From NCBI GenBank assembly GCA_013365325.1, contig JABVXV010000115.1:62001-126000 (forward strand): a DNA stretch of 64,000 nt, in the 5' to 3' direction. The notes under the pieces are model-generated. The model saw only the letters and a list, made by a program, of their open reading frames with translations. It did no database searches and had not been told where the DNA came from. Below, piece after piece: positions 1 to 13,870 of this stretch; positions within the stretch are counted from its first letter, which is position 1, and each line of letters starts with the position of its first letter. The translations under genes were made by a program, and so were the position numbers. Source of the DNA: Dipetalonema caudispina (Eukaryota > Nematoda > Chromadorea > Rhabditida > Onchocercidae).

Positions 1-268
1 TTCAAAATTGCAGTAGTTATATATACATATAAAAATTGTAGTACTCACAAAAAAGACTTCCGCACATACATTATGGTCGGGAGAATAAATCTTCAGAATT
101 TCTTGAAAGTATCAAATTTTATTATGAGTACAAAATTCCGGCAAATTTCAGTTTTTTATTTCTATTATAATATTATAATGGTATTAGTTAAGACAATAAA
201 ATATAGCTGCTCAGAAAACTTAATTTCGAGTTAACTCGGACTGTTGCTTAGAAACGGTATTTTTGCAG

Positions 269-3200
269 AATTCGTCGGCATATCGAAGAACAGATGATGA
301 TTCATTGAGGTAAAATAATCTTATTTTAATTTGCAGGGGAAATTTTTCACTTTCAAACATTGGATCAGAGAAAAGAACAATCGATTGCTAACATATCAAA
401 TGTCTAAAAGAATAATAGTCTTAAAGGGAGAATAAGATGTAAACAAACTGGACTGGCCACTATTAATAATAGATAAGTCGTCAATTCAAAATGATTTATA
501 ATGATGAAAATTGTGTTTTGAAACGACTCATTTAATACAAACTTAAAGTTTTGATATTTCAGACGACGCGTCTCCATGTCATTCGATTCAAGCTATCTAT
601 TAAATAGTCCTACACAAAGTTTCTCGCATGGATGGTTGATAAAGCCTCAATCAGTTACTGTATTGCAGAAGACATCACAGAACATGAATTCATTGAAGTT
701 CCCCGATATTTTTGATGATCAACAGGTTTGCTCTATACCTGTTCCTATCGGGAAAACCAATAAATAATAAATTGTATTCAGAAGATATGATGTATGCGTT
801 AAAGTTTTAATTTGATATTTTCGTTGTTTTAGAAAAACAAAGGCCATTCCTCAGTAACAGGTAGTTTATCGTTGCAAAGCAAAATGAGCAGCCAGAATAG
901 CAAGAAAGTAAGTTATTTCAATCTAATATGAAAATATTCTTCCCAATATGAATTATGCAAAGTTCATTATAAAAGTCTTGGTCAGAGGATGAGGGACCGA
1001 AATAGCTGAGCTTAATGTTCATTAAGGATTTTGATGGTTTTGAACAGATACTATTTGAAGATAAAACTTTCAAGTTGAGGATTAAATCTAGATGTAAATT
1101 TTGATTTTCCTAAAAAAATCCAAACGCTGAAAACTAAAAATTAGTTAAGGATGGGAATTATTGCGTTTAAATTTTTTTTAAAATATCATCTACTTTTATG
1201 GTTCTGCTCTCAAAACTTCACACGTAATCAATACAATTAAAATTTAGTTTGATTAATTATGAATCAAAACCAAAAAAAGGGTAGATGTCAATTGGGAAAG
1301 TTCATCTGTCCGAACACATGAAATAAAGCTTAAATAAAATTCACGAATTTAGAGTTAATGAAACTGTTGAATTTTCACACTTCACAGGCATTTCAACATT
1401 CTTCTTTATCTCTCTTTCAGTAAATAAAAAATTCTTACCTTTCGAACTTAGCTTTGACAGTAAATCTAATTGTTTTAAATAATTTTCGAACCAGATCACT
1501 CGAAGGCCACATTCAACCGATATTACCAAATCACGACAAGCAGCTAGTAGTGGTAATAATAGCAAAAAAAGTGATCGTGTGACACAAGCAATCCAACGTC
1601 CTTCAGTTGTTTCAACAGCTAAGTTACCATCGATATCATCAAATTCACAGGTAAATTCCAAAATTATTCTTAACGATTTCGAACTAATTATAAGATATCG
1701 CTTCTACTTTCTGCGAAGCAATGAATATTTATACTTATAGAATACGTCCTCAAATGTCAATCAAATCACTTTGCTTTGATGAGGGAGGAGGATAATGACC
1801 TTTGAACTGGGCAGTACTGGAAGTGAGATGAACAAGACGGTTAAAAGGTTGAAATTTTGAAGCAAAAAAGGAAGATTGGATTGACTAAACTTGGGTAAAG
1901 CGATGTAAATCACTAGCTTTTTCAACAATCCCAGTATTGCTTAATAGCTATCGGAAAAAATGCCAAGATAGATTAAAATTCTGGAGAACCTGCTTCAGCT
2001 ATAGGGAAATTCGTTCGGTCATCTGTTATTTGAAATTCCAAAACTTTTGAATTACACTTGGGATCAACAAAATCTAAGACAAAATTAGAGATGAAATTTA
2101 TGGGCATTTATAATTCAACTTATTTAACAAACTAATTTTTCCAGTCAATCATTTTATTTTGTATGGAAAATGCACGATCAGATATAGCATTAAGAATCGT
2201 CCAACGAATGGCACATAAACGTGATGATTTTGCGCAATTTTATGCAAATTTGAGCAATGAACAATCCATTGAATTGGTTATGGCACTAAAGAAATTCCTT
2301 AATGATATCGTACGAAATATTGCGAATTCAGAAAAGGTATCAGCCATATCAATAATAAGCTAAATAAGTGTAGAATTATTTAGTAGACATAAGATATGGG
2401 AACTGAAGAAGTTAATTCAAAATAATAATTTTGAAAGTTTCTAAAAAAGCTTGCTGTTAGTTAATCTATCTTTTCTTTTAATCTCTCCTTCAAAACATCC
2501 ATCATTTTGTCTTCTTGCATAAGTACATTTATGTTTCAGATCAGACAAATATCGAATGAGTATGGCATTGAGCAGGCCCGTAAACGTAGTTGGGGTTTTA
2601 AGGCTGATTTCTTTGCTGTTTTAGCTGATGCACTCACAACCGAATGTGTTTTCTTGGATGGTGCTGCTCATCAGGTAAATAAAATATTCAAAAATGTTAA
2701 ATGAATTCATAAATGGGAAATTGTATTCTAAATGATATCAATCTAAGGATAATGAAAGAATAATTTTTTTTAATTCTAAATGAATGTTTGTTTTAATCGT
2801 CATATTTTCTTAGCCCACAGAAACAATCGAAGCTTGGGCAACACTAGTTGAATTAATGTTTACAAATGTACGTGATGGCTATTATATGGAGGTTTGTGTT
2901 AAGTTTATTTCAAAGTTTAAATTAAAAATGCAATAGATGGTAACTGATAGTATGAAAGATTTTTTTTCAATACTTCTCGATAGTTGTCCATAAAACTCTT
3001 ATGTGATAAAATTCTTTCCATCACAAAAAAAATCCTCAAAATAATGAGAAAACCAATATCACGGGTTAAATGAGTAAAATTTTCGTTAATGTGGTGAAGT
3101 GCCACATCTTTTCTTTTTAAATCTGTCATTTTGTTCGATCTTACACCACTTTGTTCTGTGGGAAATTACATATTAAATGTTTTTTTTTTTCAGACTCGAC

Positions 3201-3325
3201 AATTACGGCGAAACTGGCGGACTTTCCGCAGTCAATCAAATCTAAGCAGTCAATCGGATCAAAGTTTCGACGGCGATTCACCCCAATCTCTACCCTCATT
3301 AAATCATATGTTCACCGCAGTCTGA
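269..3325 (+). CDS. Globin-like domain protein, 5' end outside window
   Basis: Eight exons join in frame: 269-309, 563-725, 833-907, 1495-1650, 2145-2336, 2540-2674, 2814-2891 and 3194-3325 (TGA), giving 323 codons here. All introns are GT-AG. The first exon follows an acceptor and is open from its first base, so the gene starts upstream. The first 150 or so residues are Ser/Thr/Gln/Asn-rich and probably disordered. The four last exons form an all-helical module with IALRIVQRMAHKRDDF, a WGFKADFFAVLADAL helix, an AWATLVELM helix and VRDGYY, resembling the divergent globins expanded in nematodes (glb genes). The tail is Ser/Gln-rich. Globins bind haem for oxygen, redox or sensory roles, but here the residue aligned with the proximal F8 histidine appears to be Gln (codon 2573-2575). 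The gene is well supported; the globin assignment is from fold-like motifs and is less certain. Confidence 0.7.
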
Positions 3326-5229
3326 AGTTTTCAAATTTATCCGCCATATTTTCTTTTCATATCTGCAGAACAAAAGCACTACAGGAAAACAATAATTACA
3401 ACAATAATAATGATCAGTTTCTCCGGTTAATTCATACGTCGCCTACTGTACTACATATTTTCCATCCGGTTTCTGCTTATCATACTGTAATCTTCAGTGG
3501 AAAACTAGTTGCCCAAAGGTTTTTAGCATTTAGCAAGAAAACAGTTATAGGATTATCACAAAAAAAAAAAAAAAAAGAAAAAACAATAAAACTTCCAATT
3601 GAACTTTTCAATATCATTTAAATTTCACTTCGTTGAGCTTTATTACTTTAATTGAGATTTACAGCATTGCACAATTGAATTCCGAAACAAGACAGGGTAC
3701 CTGACTAAACAAATATATCTTTTTGTTATAAATTGAATTGTAATTATTATTGCGTTAAAACGCATCTTTTCCTTATGGTAGTAAGTGTAACACAACAACA
3801 TAAAGCTCCATCAAATTGATCCTATCTTTTTAGATTGCAATGGTTGCTCATGTACAAATTTAAAAAAAAAATCGCAAAACATGCTAAACTATCGATGAGA
3901 AATATTCAAAGAAGCTATATCATATGTTTTCATTTAGTCAAGTTTATTTGTTTAAAAGTTGAAAGGATTAAAAGAGGAAAACAGATATAAATAAGTATAT
4001 GATGTTTTGACATCAGTGAAGATTTCTAAATCTTTCAAAATCAAATTAGAATGAAAAGGAACTTTTGTCAAGTTATTCATTTCATTGCTCCTTGTTACAT
4101 TTGTACATTGTCATTTTTGTGTCATATAAACCATGATATTTCTCGGTTCTTTTTTTTTTGGGTGAAATTAATAAATTTAATTCAAAAATGCAAGTCAATA
4201 AAACTTGGGAATTTGTACTTGCAAGACGATAAACTTTTTTTTATTGGTTTTAATATTACTGACCCACGAATTGCTTGCCGATGGTACATCACGACTAATA
4301 ATTTATCGACTCTCAGACTTTAGAAAGTTTACTAGTGACTGCATTTAATGCTTCAATGCCTAACAATCATCCAGAAAATTTATACTACTATTTTAATAGT
4401 ATAAATTTATTGGTTGGTTTATCTGTATTATTAAAATGCCCAATTCTAACAGGTGGTGGCAATCCAAATAGGCATATAATAATTACAGAGCATATTGTTA
4501 AACTAACCAAGCAGCGAGGCATACTTATCCTGATAGAGCTGCTCAGTAAATTAGTCTAAATTCCAAATATTACGTTCCAAATAACATACATACTTTCCAA
4601 CAACTATTTCATTTAGGAGTTTCATCTGGGTGCCAGTTCCGACACATAAGAAACCAACCAACTGGAAAAAATTAAAGCTTAAAAAAGGGTATAAGCATAT
4701 TGAGATGAAGTAATATACGATCTTTCCGAAGATTCCCATGCCATCAATTTTTAACAGAATTGCTAAATTCACAAGCTTTATTACGTGACATATAAATTTG
4801 GAAGTTGAAAAAAATGAAAACAACAACTTTACACACAAAAACATTTTGGAGTATATAGAGCATTGCTAAAACGAGTAAATAAACATACTAATTTCATAAC
4901 TTGAAACTTTGACTTAAAGCTCTTGGTAATTTTATAGCCTGAATGACATTACCAAACCTGTTTCCGCCATTTGGCTGCCTGCCAGTTCTATCTTAAGATT
5001 AATTAATAACGGAGTGACGAGCTGATAAATTTTCGACAGTAACAGTTAAAGCCATTACAAGCTATAACTGTTCAAGGTTTCATCAGGAAATTTATATTCG
5101 AGGAAAATATCCATAAGCTTTTGAAAAATAATACTGTTTGGAAACATGTAGAATTATATCTAGATGTTTACCGTCACTCCCAAATGATTATAAATTCCAA
5201 ACCAAACGTTAAACAGAAATAACGCTGCG
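3326..5229. other. Convergent intergenic region between globin-like and phosphatase genes
   Basis: This holds the 3' untranslated ends of two converging genes. A TTTATT at about 4777-4782 reads as AATAAA on the minus strand and could end the phosphatase transcript. Between them lie two adjacent plus-strand ORFs, 4051-4323 (90 residues, hydrophobic N-terminus, TATAAATA about 60 bases upstream) and 4335-4559 (74 residues, opened by GTG rather than ATG), in different frames. I do not recognise either product and do not call them genes. Confidence 0.5.
3585..3590 (+). terminator. Polyadenylation signal AATAAA of the globin-like gene
   Basis: An exact AATAAA lies 260 bases after the TGA stop, just after an A-rich run at 3561-3582. 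It is the first canonical hexamer I noticed downstream of the stop on this strand. Assignment is by position only. Confidence 0.55.
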
Positions 5230-7662
5230 TTATTTCTTAATTTTGGAATCGTATTCTTTGAGAAATGATTCCGCTGCACGACGCACATCATCAGATAATG
5301 GTTCACCAGAGCTCAAAGCATATTCGGTTAACACACGACTTAAATACAAATACTGAATTTCGGTTTGTATACATTGTGCCCGTTTCTTTCTGAGATCTTT
5401 TACAAGCTGAAAAAAGTTTTCACTTCTTAACTTTATTCATACTAAACGATTTCACAAATTTCCGAAATTTCTGAGATCATCAAAACACTTTTTTCGAACA
5501 GTCGAAATTTATCACAAATGCGTACATATTTTAAAACTCCTGACACTAAAATTAACTTTTGACACTAAGACAGAAAAACTAAAAATAATTTACCATTGCC
5601 AGATCAACTTTGCGTCCATCGTGGAACCGTCTAATGCCAAGTTCAATCGCCACAACGGTTCCAGTTCGTCCGATCCCAGCAGAACAATGCACAACACATG
5701 GTGCTCGAGTGTTCCTTACCAATGATAATAACTTCAAAGGGATCATTGCATTTTCATGACTTGGAATTCCACGATCAGGCCACCTGAAACAGCAGTAAAT
5801 AATTTAAGACAGAGTAACTCCAAAAAAATGTAATACTACTTACCTGTCACTAAGGAGTCAACAGACATGTTTTTTTTTTCTATTGCTTTTCACTAATAGT
5901 ACTCATTTACTCTAGTACTACCCAATATCCGAAATAATCATAGAAATTACTTACGTGCTCCATCGATATTGTTTCACTACTAGTGGGTCCTTGTTGCTTA
6001 CGGAAGGCGATTGTTTGAATTCATCTTTGAGCTGTACTTTGAAAAGTAGAATCTCGAAATCAGAATTTTCCTCGCCAACTTTCTCAACATCTACCGTACT
6101 AAGTTCCAGTTTATCGCCGTTTTCCGGCCAGTATACCGCACATTTCGGTTTGCCATCTTCGGATGGTCTGAAAAAAATCTGTTGAAAACTTATAAGAATA
6201 AGTTGTATTCAAAAGCATTTACAGAATCAAGCCGTCTCGATTGTAGATCTATATCAGGGTCTAAGAAACAGTGCAGTAATCTTCTCTACCCATTCCATCT
6301 GAGGTTCAACCGCTAACATCATAATCATTATAGCGCACCATTGTCTTCATATTGTCATTAAAACTATAAATACCAAATAACAAACCTGCAAAGCATCAGA
6401 ATTGTCTCAGCACGTTCCTGAAATACCATCCTCCAGAAATCATCTCTAGTTGTCTGCAAAGGACCCTGAAACATTTTCGTTCTGGATGATAAATTTTTGC
6501 ATTTATTACATAATGATGAAAACACCATAGTTAAATAGTCACTAGCTATTTCGAAGTATTGTAAGCAAAATAGGACCTTTTAAGTAAATATCGAGATTAG
6601 AAATGGAAAAAAAAAGACCTGAGTACAGATAAATTTGTTTTGGAATTCGGAGAATAGCACATAATTTGCATGAATATAATCACCACTTGAGGCTGGTCCA
6701 ATTTTCAAAACTACTCGCGTTTCATCAACACATAGGACATCTACAATTATCTGTTTCTCAACACAAATTTTAAAGATTAAAAGTAAAACAAAAAGACTGC
6801 CTCCAACAAAAATTTGCAAAATCAAGCACTAGCAAAAAAATCACTTCGAAAAACAAGAAAAATCCTCGTAAATGCAATCACTTTACAAAACTTACCAGAA
6901 TAACGATTTTTAGCCATATTCATTATGAAAGCTTTGTGAGAGCCAAACGGTGCATCTTCCACGTCAATTTTACGATATTCTGAAGCCAGGCCTGCCATAC
7001 CCTTCTCATTCATATCCTTGATAAAACGAGACATGGATTCCACGGGTGTCTGAACAACATTCAACTGCATTATACTAACAATACTACTAAAAGGTGAGGG
7101 GTTTTTTTTTTGGAAAGAATCAAGATGCATAAAAAAGGCGTAAAAGGGAGTAAAAACGAGGAGGGAGGAGATATGAAATGACATAAAAGCAATTTTTTTA
7201 AATCCTCTGAGAATTTCGCATAATACTACTATGATTATTTTGTACTTCAAAAATGAAAACGAAAAAAAAGAAGGAGCAACAATGGGAGGCCCAAAATGAT
7301 ACATTTTAAGTGGAGAAAAAAATAAACAAATATTCAGGAAAAAACTCAGTCTTATGTAATTTTGAATTTCCTCTTTGGAAATCTCTAGGTCGAATTCCAA
7401 CTACAGTTAAGTTCAAATTCACTTTTCAAAACATTTCATCTATTCATATGTGTAACCACGTCAAGGCTTGATGATCTAGAATGATGACAAGAAGTTGAGG
7501 TGAAGTTTTCTCGTGTAACAAAAATAAAAAACTGAAAAAAACGCAAACCGTGATGGGATCATTATCGACGACGGCATTTGAAATAGCCTCGGAGGCCGTC
7601 GCCAAAGCTTCACGAACTCGGCTACCGAATCGTTGCACAATATTGGCCAGTGCTGATATCCT
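5230..7662 (-). CDS. Classical protein tyrosine phosphatase, catalytic domain
   Basis: Seven exons on the minus strand, in transcript order: 7662-7549, 7049-6896, 6740-6619, 6465-6386, 6167-5955, 5783-5594 and 5406-5230 (TAA). Phases close exactly over 350 codons. The product hydrolyses phosphotyrosine on proteins. Family landmarks appear in order: KNRYSDV, TRVVL, DYIHANYV, ICTQGPL, DFWRMV, KCAVYWP, the WPD loop with its general-acid Asp, the P-loop HCSAGIGRTG with catalytic Cys and phosphate-binding Arg, and the final QTEIQYLYL helix. All catalytic residues are present, so it should be active. No transmembrane segment is visible in this part, and the spacing matches the small one-domain PTP families expanded in nematodes. 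The N-terminus is incomplete: exon 7549-7662 begins at an acceptor in phase 0, and a compatible first exon lies at 13742-13831. A C-terminal charged tail of about 25 residues ends in KIKK. Confidence 0.95.
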
Positions 7663-10600
7663 CTGCAAAAAAACGACAAATCATTTTGGGATTCAAGATC
7701 TCAGTTTTTTACGATACGACATGCGGGTAGTGTCACAGAAACATCACACCAACACAATGTACATATTTTTCCAAATCAAAAAAAAAGAAAATGCTGTAAT
7801 TTTAAGCATGAAAAGGTGCAAGTCTTGACACTGTAGAATAATTACTAACCAGTAATGAGTAAGCTGCTCAATCTCTACACATAGCAACTCATCATAATTT
7901 CAATTTGATGGCATAAAAAGAGCTTCAGATCAAAGATGAAGGAAGAACGAATAATCTTCATTTAAATATTATACAGGTTAAATCATTTATAGAAATCTCG
8001 AAATCATGAATATTTTGTTCTCAGGTAAGACGGATGAAGTAATTAAAGTAAAAATAGATTTCATCATTTTTTCTTTTATTCTTGCTTTTTCACTATTTCC
8101 TAAAGGTATTTTTATCAATCTTATTCAACTGAAACAATAAATCATCTTTCTTCTCCCTACCAATTCCTGCCATTTGAATTAAAAATAGCGAAAGACTTGA
8201 TTTTTTCTTAATCAACGAATATGTACTGAAATAATTAATCTAGAAAGGAAAATTGATGAGATGGATATTCCTCATCACATCTTATCCAAACATTATAACT
8301 ATATGCTACCCAAACTAAGGGAAAAAAGCGAATGAATTTCCTGGAAATAAAAAACAACTGCAAGCTATGCAATAATTATATACATTTATTTTAAAATATT
8401 AGGAAGAACAAAATTCATAAACAGTGTATATAGTCAAATCCTAAACTCTCTCGAAAAAGAATACCAAAATTATATAAAATCGCAATTTTGTTGTCCATAA
8501 AAAATACAAATTTTTTGGACATACAGTGTAACACAATTTTGATCTGTTCATTTCTACAACACCTACCCTCCTACACTTCTTGAATGCAAATACTTTTGAA
8601 GAACTTTAGCACACAATCATCATTATGAACCAATCATGGAAATTCCTGAAACCGGTTTCGAAATTCATATAAATCGAAGGATTAGAGAGGATAGCAGGAT
8701 CATCCTTATGAATTACTTCTTATATGAAAAATTTAAATGATTCAACTTTTTCCGTCATAGAAATTTACATCTTTTAAATCAATAAATTATAACGACGACC
8801 AATTTATATCACAAAAATTGTTTATACTTTCGATGGATAGCGAAATTACACAGAAAACATAATCGAACAAATACTAGCATATCCAATCCATCTGCCTATT
8901 TATTTTAATCTATTCCCTAGCTAAACTGCCGATAGCTACAATTTGATAACAGAATTAAAACATTAGTAAATCTATTTTGAACCTGAATTGTATAGTAGAA
9001 AACTAAAATGAACTTGTCTAACAGCACATCATATGTACATCTCATGAAATTCTTTTACAGCCTGATAAGAAAAATTAATCAAAATTATGCAAGTACGGAA
9101 CAACTTCCAAATTTTCCTTGGAATGCAAACATTCTTCCTCAGATAAAGCATAAACATCTTTTAATCTGGCTATCCTTTAACGGTAATGAGAAAAAACACA
9201 GATTTATAAAATTCAAAAAATTCTGGAATTTTAGCACTGCTTTCAAATCGAAAGTCAGGGGAAAAAAATAACTTATTTATTTATTATTCAACTAATTATG
9301 CGTCAAATATCACAAATAAGGACAAAGACTAACTCATATAGGTTGCAATAAAAGCATAAATAAATTTTTCAAATCGTCTTCACTTCTCCTCCCTATTGCT
9401 TTTGCAGACTTTTTTATATGGTATGTGAAAGGAATGACAAAATGATCAAATTATGTCCCAACTGAACTGGCACAAAAGCATAGCTATCCACTCCTCTCAA
9501 CTTTTCTAGAAAAAATACATAAAGCTCAGTCTTAAAATCTAGAAAGAGTATATAAAAAGTCAATTAAACATTGCTAGCATTTAATTTTAACAAAAAAAAA
9601 AAAAAAAAAAAAAAAAACTATCCAGTAATCTGTTACCTAAATTAATAGCGAGAAACTTTTAGCTCAAAAACAAGCATCCCTTATCAAAATAAATAGCAAA
9701 AAAATACAGTATTCTCTTAAATAATTCAAAAAATAATATACAGTAAGTGTTACATAAAACACTGGATTTAGCTGGTTCAACAAAAGTATTAAAAGTGCAA
9801 AAGTAACTGCAAATTAATCAAATGTTAGTTCGAATCTAAGAATGCTACTATTTACAGCAGCTATTCGAACAAAGTTGAAAATATTTATACATTGCTACCA
9901 CTCGTTTGTAGAGGAATAATCAATTCGCTACCAGCAATATAAAGTTTACATCACGAGCATATCGAAGTATTACTAGTCTGACAGTTATAGTAAGACATTA
10001 CAAAATTTTATCCAGCATTCCTGCAATGAAAGCAAGTCTTAAATTCACAATATCAGCAACTTTGAAGTATAAAGAAGGATGGCTAACCTCGAAAATTACC
10101 TATTTTATATCCTTTTATTTCCAAACAACTGTTTCTTAAATCAGATCGAACTCATTAACCCTTTCAGCCAACAGGTTTGGCGACAAACAAAATAATGGTG
10201 CCGACATTAAAAATATTAGAACCGAAATTAAAGCTAATGTGGAGCCAAATTTTAGTAAATTTACATTTTTTTTCCTGAATAAATGCAGCAAAAATTATAA
10301 TAAATTAAAAAAAGAAATCCAGAAATTATCAATTCCAGTCGTGAATCGGTCATTTCCTTCCGCAAACTGTTATGGGCATAATATACATGTGGCAACACTT
10401 ATTAATCCAGCAGATAAAGTACCATCTGAAGATTGAAGAACCTATTTATGCTAATACCAATTAAATCATAAAAATCTGGATATGAGAATAAAGAAAACAC
10501 AAATATAGTGCGATGAAACTTCTACTGGAATCAGTGATCCTCCTTAACTTCATAGCTATAAATAAGCAAGAAAAATGCACGTTTAGTATTTATTTTATGT

Positions 10601-13600
10601 TTCATTAACAATTAAATTTTGAAATTGAGATAATAGGGATCTCCAAAAGACAGAGCAATAAAATTCAAAATTTAAGCTGGAAAATGGTACCTGTCCTTGA
10701 AAATCGAAATATAGCAAAAATGGGATATAACAATGGAAGGGCTAAAAAGGAAAAAATAAAAAAATCTCACAAAAAGATTAAGCAAATTATGCGACGAAGA
10801 GCTTCCAGCATCCCTTAATCATCCCGTTGTAACATTTTATAATAATAAAAATTCATTCATCCATTTCCTGTCTCGACACGGACTATAGTAATATAATTTA
10901 AAATGAAAAATAAATGATTAAAGAATCAAAGAAAGGTAAGGATGATAAATCAGAAAATCCTTTGAAAACCGGCATTTTCGGCGATTTTCAACGACAGGAA
11001 ACAAAATAATGGAGAGGGTATTAGAATCAATGACGAATTCAAGGACATGAGTTAGTGATATTTGTAAGCTCCATCTATTTCATATTCCGTTTCTAAAATT
11101 CGGATGTTTTTAAAATCTACAGATTGAGGCAAACAAACTAGAAAAACAATTGTAAGCATTAAAAGAAAAACTTCTTATAAAGTCAAGCAGGTAAAACCTC
11201 TCCTGCTTTAGTAGCATGAAATAATCAAAATTTTCGAGATTTATTTATATTTCTCCGAATTTTACTACTATAATTAATAATGAGGCAGAAGAAATATGAC
11301 AGAAATGAATATCAAAAGCGAAGAGAAAGCTATAACGATATGAAAACTGTATGATTACTCGATGCTGTACATCTTGATGATAGTACAACATTAGCGGATG
11401 TACATTAGAAGAATTCAACGATAGGAAGAAATATTTAAAAAAAAAAAATTAAAATTGAAATTTGGGGAAATTTATTGAAGAACTAAATACTTCGAGTGAA
11501 AATGATAAAAAGACTTAGACATGAGAATTATCAATGCCATCAGGAACACCAATATCAACAACGAACCATCATTATTGCCACCACCTGTAAAACATAGCGT
11601 GCTGCTTCATCATGGCAACAAAGTTCATAACGCTCCTCTATGTGTGTATTATGATGCATTTCGTTCTCTCTCTGTCAATGTATACGTCATCAATGAAAAA
11701 TGTGGTTGATGTTGGCCTATCTTTTCTATATATTGTACGTTATGCATGCTGTTAGTGATACGTTTAAGTGTGTCCGCATATTATGTATGGATGACATCTC
11801 TTGAAACAAACCTTCTGACTATTCCTGTTATGCATCATATTCGTACATCCTTCCTCCTTCTTCACCAAAACGAACTAGCGTTCGCTTTTACATTTCAGAA
11901 ATTTTTCAATCGATAGGACATATCAATTGTGATGAATCAGTGTTTTGTATCTCTGAACGATACAGGTGAAGGTGATTGATAAATCGATAATCAATTCGTT
12001 ACACACTTCTGCAATCAAAATGTTCATTGGATAACAAAAGAAAAGGTGCTATGATACTACCTGTTAAAGTGTCTCAAAATGAGGCAAGATACTGCTCCAG
12101 TGAATTAGAATTGGAAATAAAGTACTTCAGCTATTGCAACATAAAACCTATCAGAATCATCATTTATTTCATCAAATAGAAATTCAGTTGAGTGAGATGG
12201 GCGGGGGGTATTGCAAAGGCAAATTTGTTACCTCCTGCAACTTCCGACTAGTTTCCGTAGAGGGTAATTATCAACTAAAATGTAATAACCCTCCCTTTCC
12301 CCTCCATCAGAGCTCTTCATTTCCTTTGAATCCTCAATTATATTTCGTTACATTAATTCAATTAAAATCGATAAAGCAAAAAAAAAATATATATATATAT
12401 ATCCGGAAACCTTCCAAGCGAACTTCCTGGATTTTTCCAACCGACACACTACCTAACCCTATGACCCATCATGCATTCCTCATTACAGTTCACTACAGAA
12501 GAACTGTGGGATGCGCACCTCGATGATACAGAGATAATGTTCCAAAAAAGGCTTTCATTCTACAAAGTATTCGTTTACAACTCGATCTTATATGTCTTGT
12601 ACAAGGCTTCATTGCACCGACTTGTCATTTACAGGCAGTAGTTTCTGATCCTTAACTTCAGGTCAAATGCATACTCACAAACTTGACAGGTAATCCTTAC
12701 TTCTTTTGTGTACTGTCTCTACGACAGACAGTGCTACTTTTTAAGGTACAATATAAATTAAGTGACACTATATCAAAGCAAAATGCTTTAAATCTCCGGA
12801 AAGACAGATAACTTCAGCTACTCCTTATCTTCAGCTATCCTTATCTCTTTACCAATTCCCTTTTCGAAGAGGATTTCAAAACTTACGCTGAAAATTGCTT
12901 CCTTAAAAAATACAGCATTCTTTCGCAAATATATAACCCGCAGTATACATCTACAAACCATATTCGCATACAACAAGACATGAAATTAATGGCAATTAAT
13001 ACCAAGAAATATACCAACCAACAAGATCTAATCGTAAATTTTTTTTATTTCATGATTTACCGTAATGAATTTTTCACCAAACTTTAAAAATATTGACATA
13101 TAGAACAATATATATACCTGTAATGTAAAAAAAATCTAGAATTTCTTTCCAGTAAGTGAAATTTACAATGAAATTACATATAAGCAACATTGGGACACAC
13201 GTAGTTTTTTATAAAAAGACTGCAATGAAAGAAGTAGGGTGTAAGAAAATTAACCAAATTAGAAAAATTTGAAGATATGCATATTTTACAAAGTATATAT
13301 GCTAACATAAGTTAATGCCAACGATCCTTCACAAACAATTTACGCTGCATCATTTTTGTAGCATTCATATTACAGAACCAATAAGATATGCGCGATTGGT
13401 AGGATGTTCAGATCGGTACGACAATTGTAAACTACTTCTAACATTGTGACATTAGAGATATGTAATCTTTAACAAACATTTAAAATCATTAAATTTTCTC
13501 AAATGTAATGAAATGAAAGCTGTAACAAAAAAGCGAAATAAAGACATCTGAAAACGAATACTTAAAAATGGAATGTCTCTCGCTGCCTAAACTTCTGCCT

Positions 13601-13741
13601 CAACTCCTCGAAAAAAAAACTAGGAGTTACTAGACTGATTTGGATTGAATATCGAATAGAAACATTTTACGACTCTGATAATTATTTGAAAGTGGAAATA
13701 ATAAAATATAAGACACTGTCTCAACGATCTTTTGATCCTAC
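7663..13741 (-). other. Probable long first intron of the phosphatase gene
   Basis: No exon with convincing coding character and paired splice sites was found on either strand. The stretch is AT-rich with an A-run of 26 at 9592-9617 and a short AT-dinucleotide run near 12388-12402. The part at 11500-12550 is less AT-rich and contains the open frames 11521-11709 and 12134-12526, which show no recognisable motif. If 13742-13870 is really the first exon, this is a 6-kb intron; otherwise it contains the phosphatase promoter. Confidence 0.45.
9592..9617. repeat. Poly-A run of 26
   Basis: A homopolymer in the putative phosphatase intron. Similar runs lie at 31810-31831, 37406-37425 and 60718-60739. 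No target-site duplication or retroposed gene body was seen next to them. Confidence 0.9.
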
Positions 13742-13870
13742 TTTAGATTTAACAAAACCCAAGCCCTGAACATCTGGTAAATCCTGCAGGACGTGAAAAT
13801 GTAGTATTGGTAATAGTCTTTCCTCCCTCATTCGTTTCCGTTATACCTTTTATTGCGTTTAGTTTGTTCC
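13742..13870 (-). CDS. Candidate first exon of the phosphatase gene (ATG at 13831)
   Basis: On the minus strand an ATGCAG acceptor (AG at 13871-13872) is followed by 39 bases and an ATG at 13829-13831. The frame runs 30 codons, starting MREERLLPIL and ending GFVKSK, to a GTAGGA donor in phase 0. The next confirmed phosphatase exon (7662-7549) starts in phase 0, so the join is in frame and would give a 379-residue protein. The acceptor close before the ATG suits a spliced-leader trans-splice site, as nematodes use. Against it: the donor is only moderate, and the region is open in more than one frame. It could be a small separate ORF ending at 13728-13730 instead. Confidence 0.4.

Noticed and set aside
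4551..4844. 97-codon hydrophobic minus-strand ORF
   Set aside because: It lies in the probable phosphatase 3' untranslated region; the Phe/Ile/Leu-rich composition is what AT-rich noise gives.
6822..7400. 192-codon minus-strand ORF, the longest in the window
   Set aside because: Only its part at 6896-7049 is the phosphatase exon; the rest is read-through into flanking intron.
12134..12526. 130-codon plus-strand ORF
   Set aside because: It runs through an AT-dinucleotide repeat, lacks any recognisable domain and opens at a non-ATG codon.
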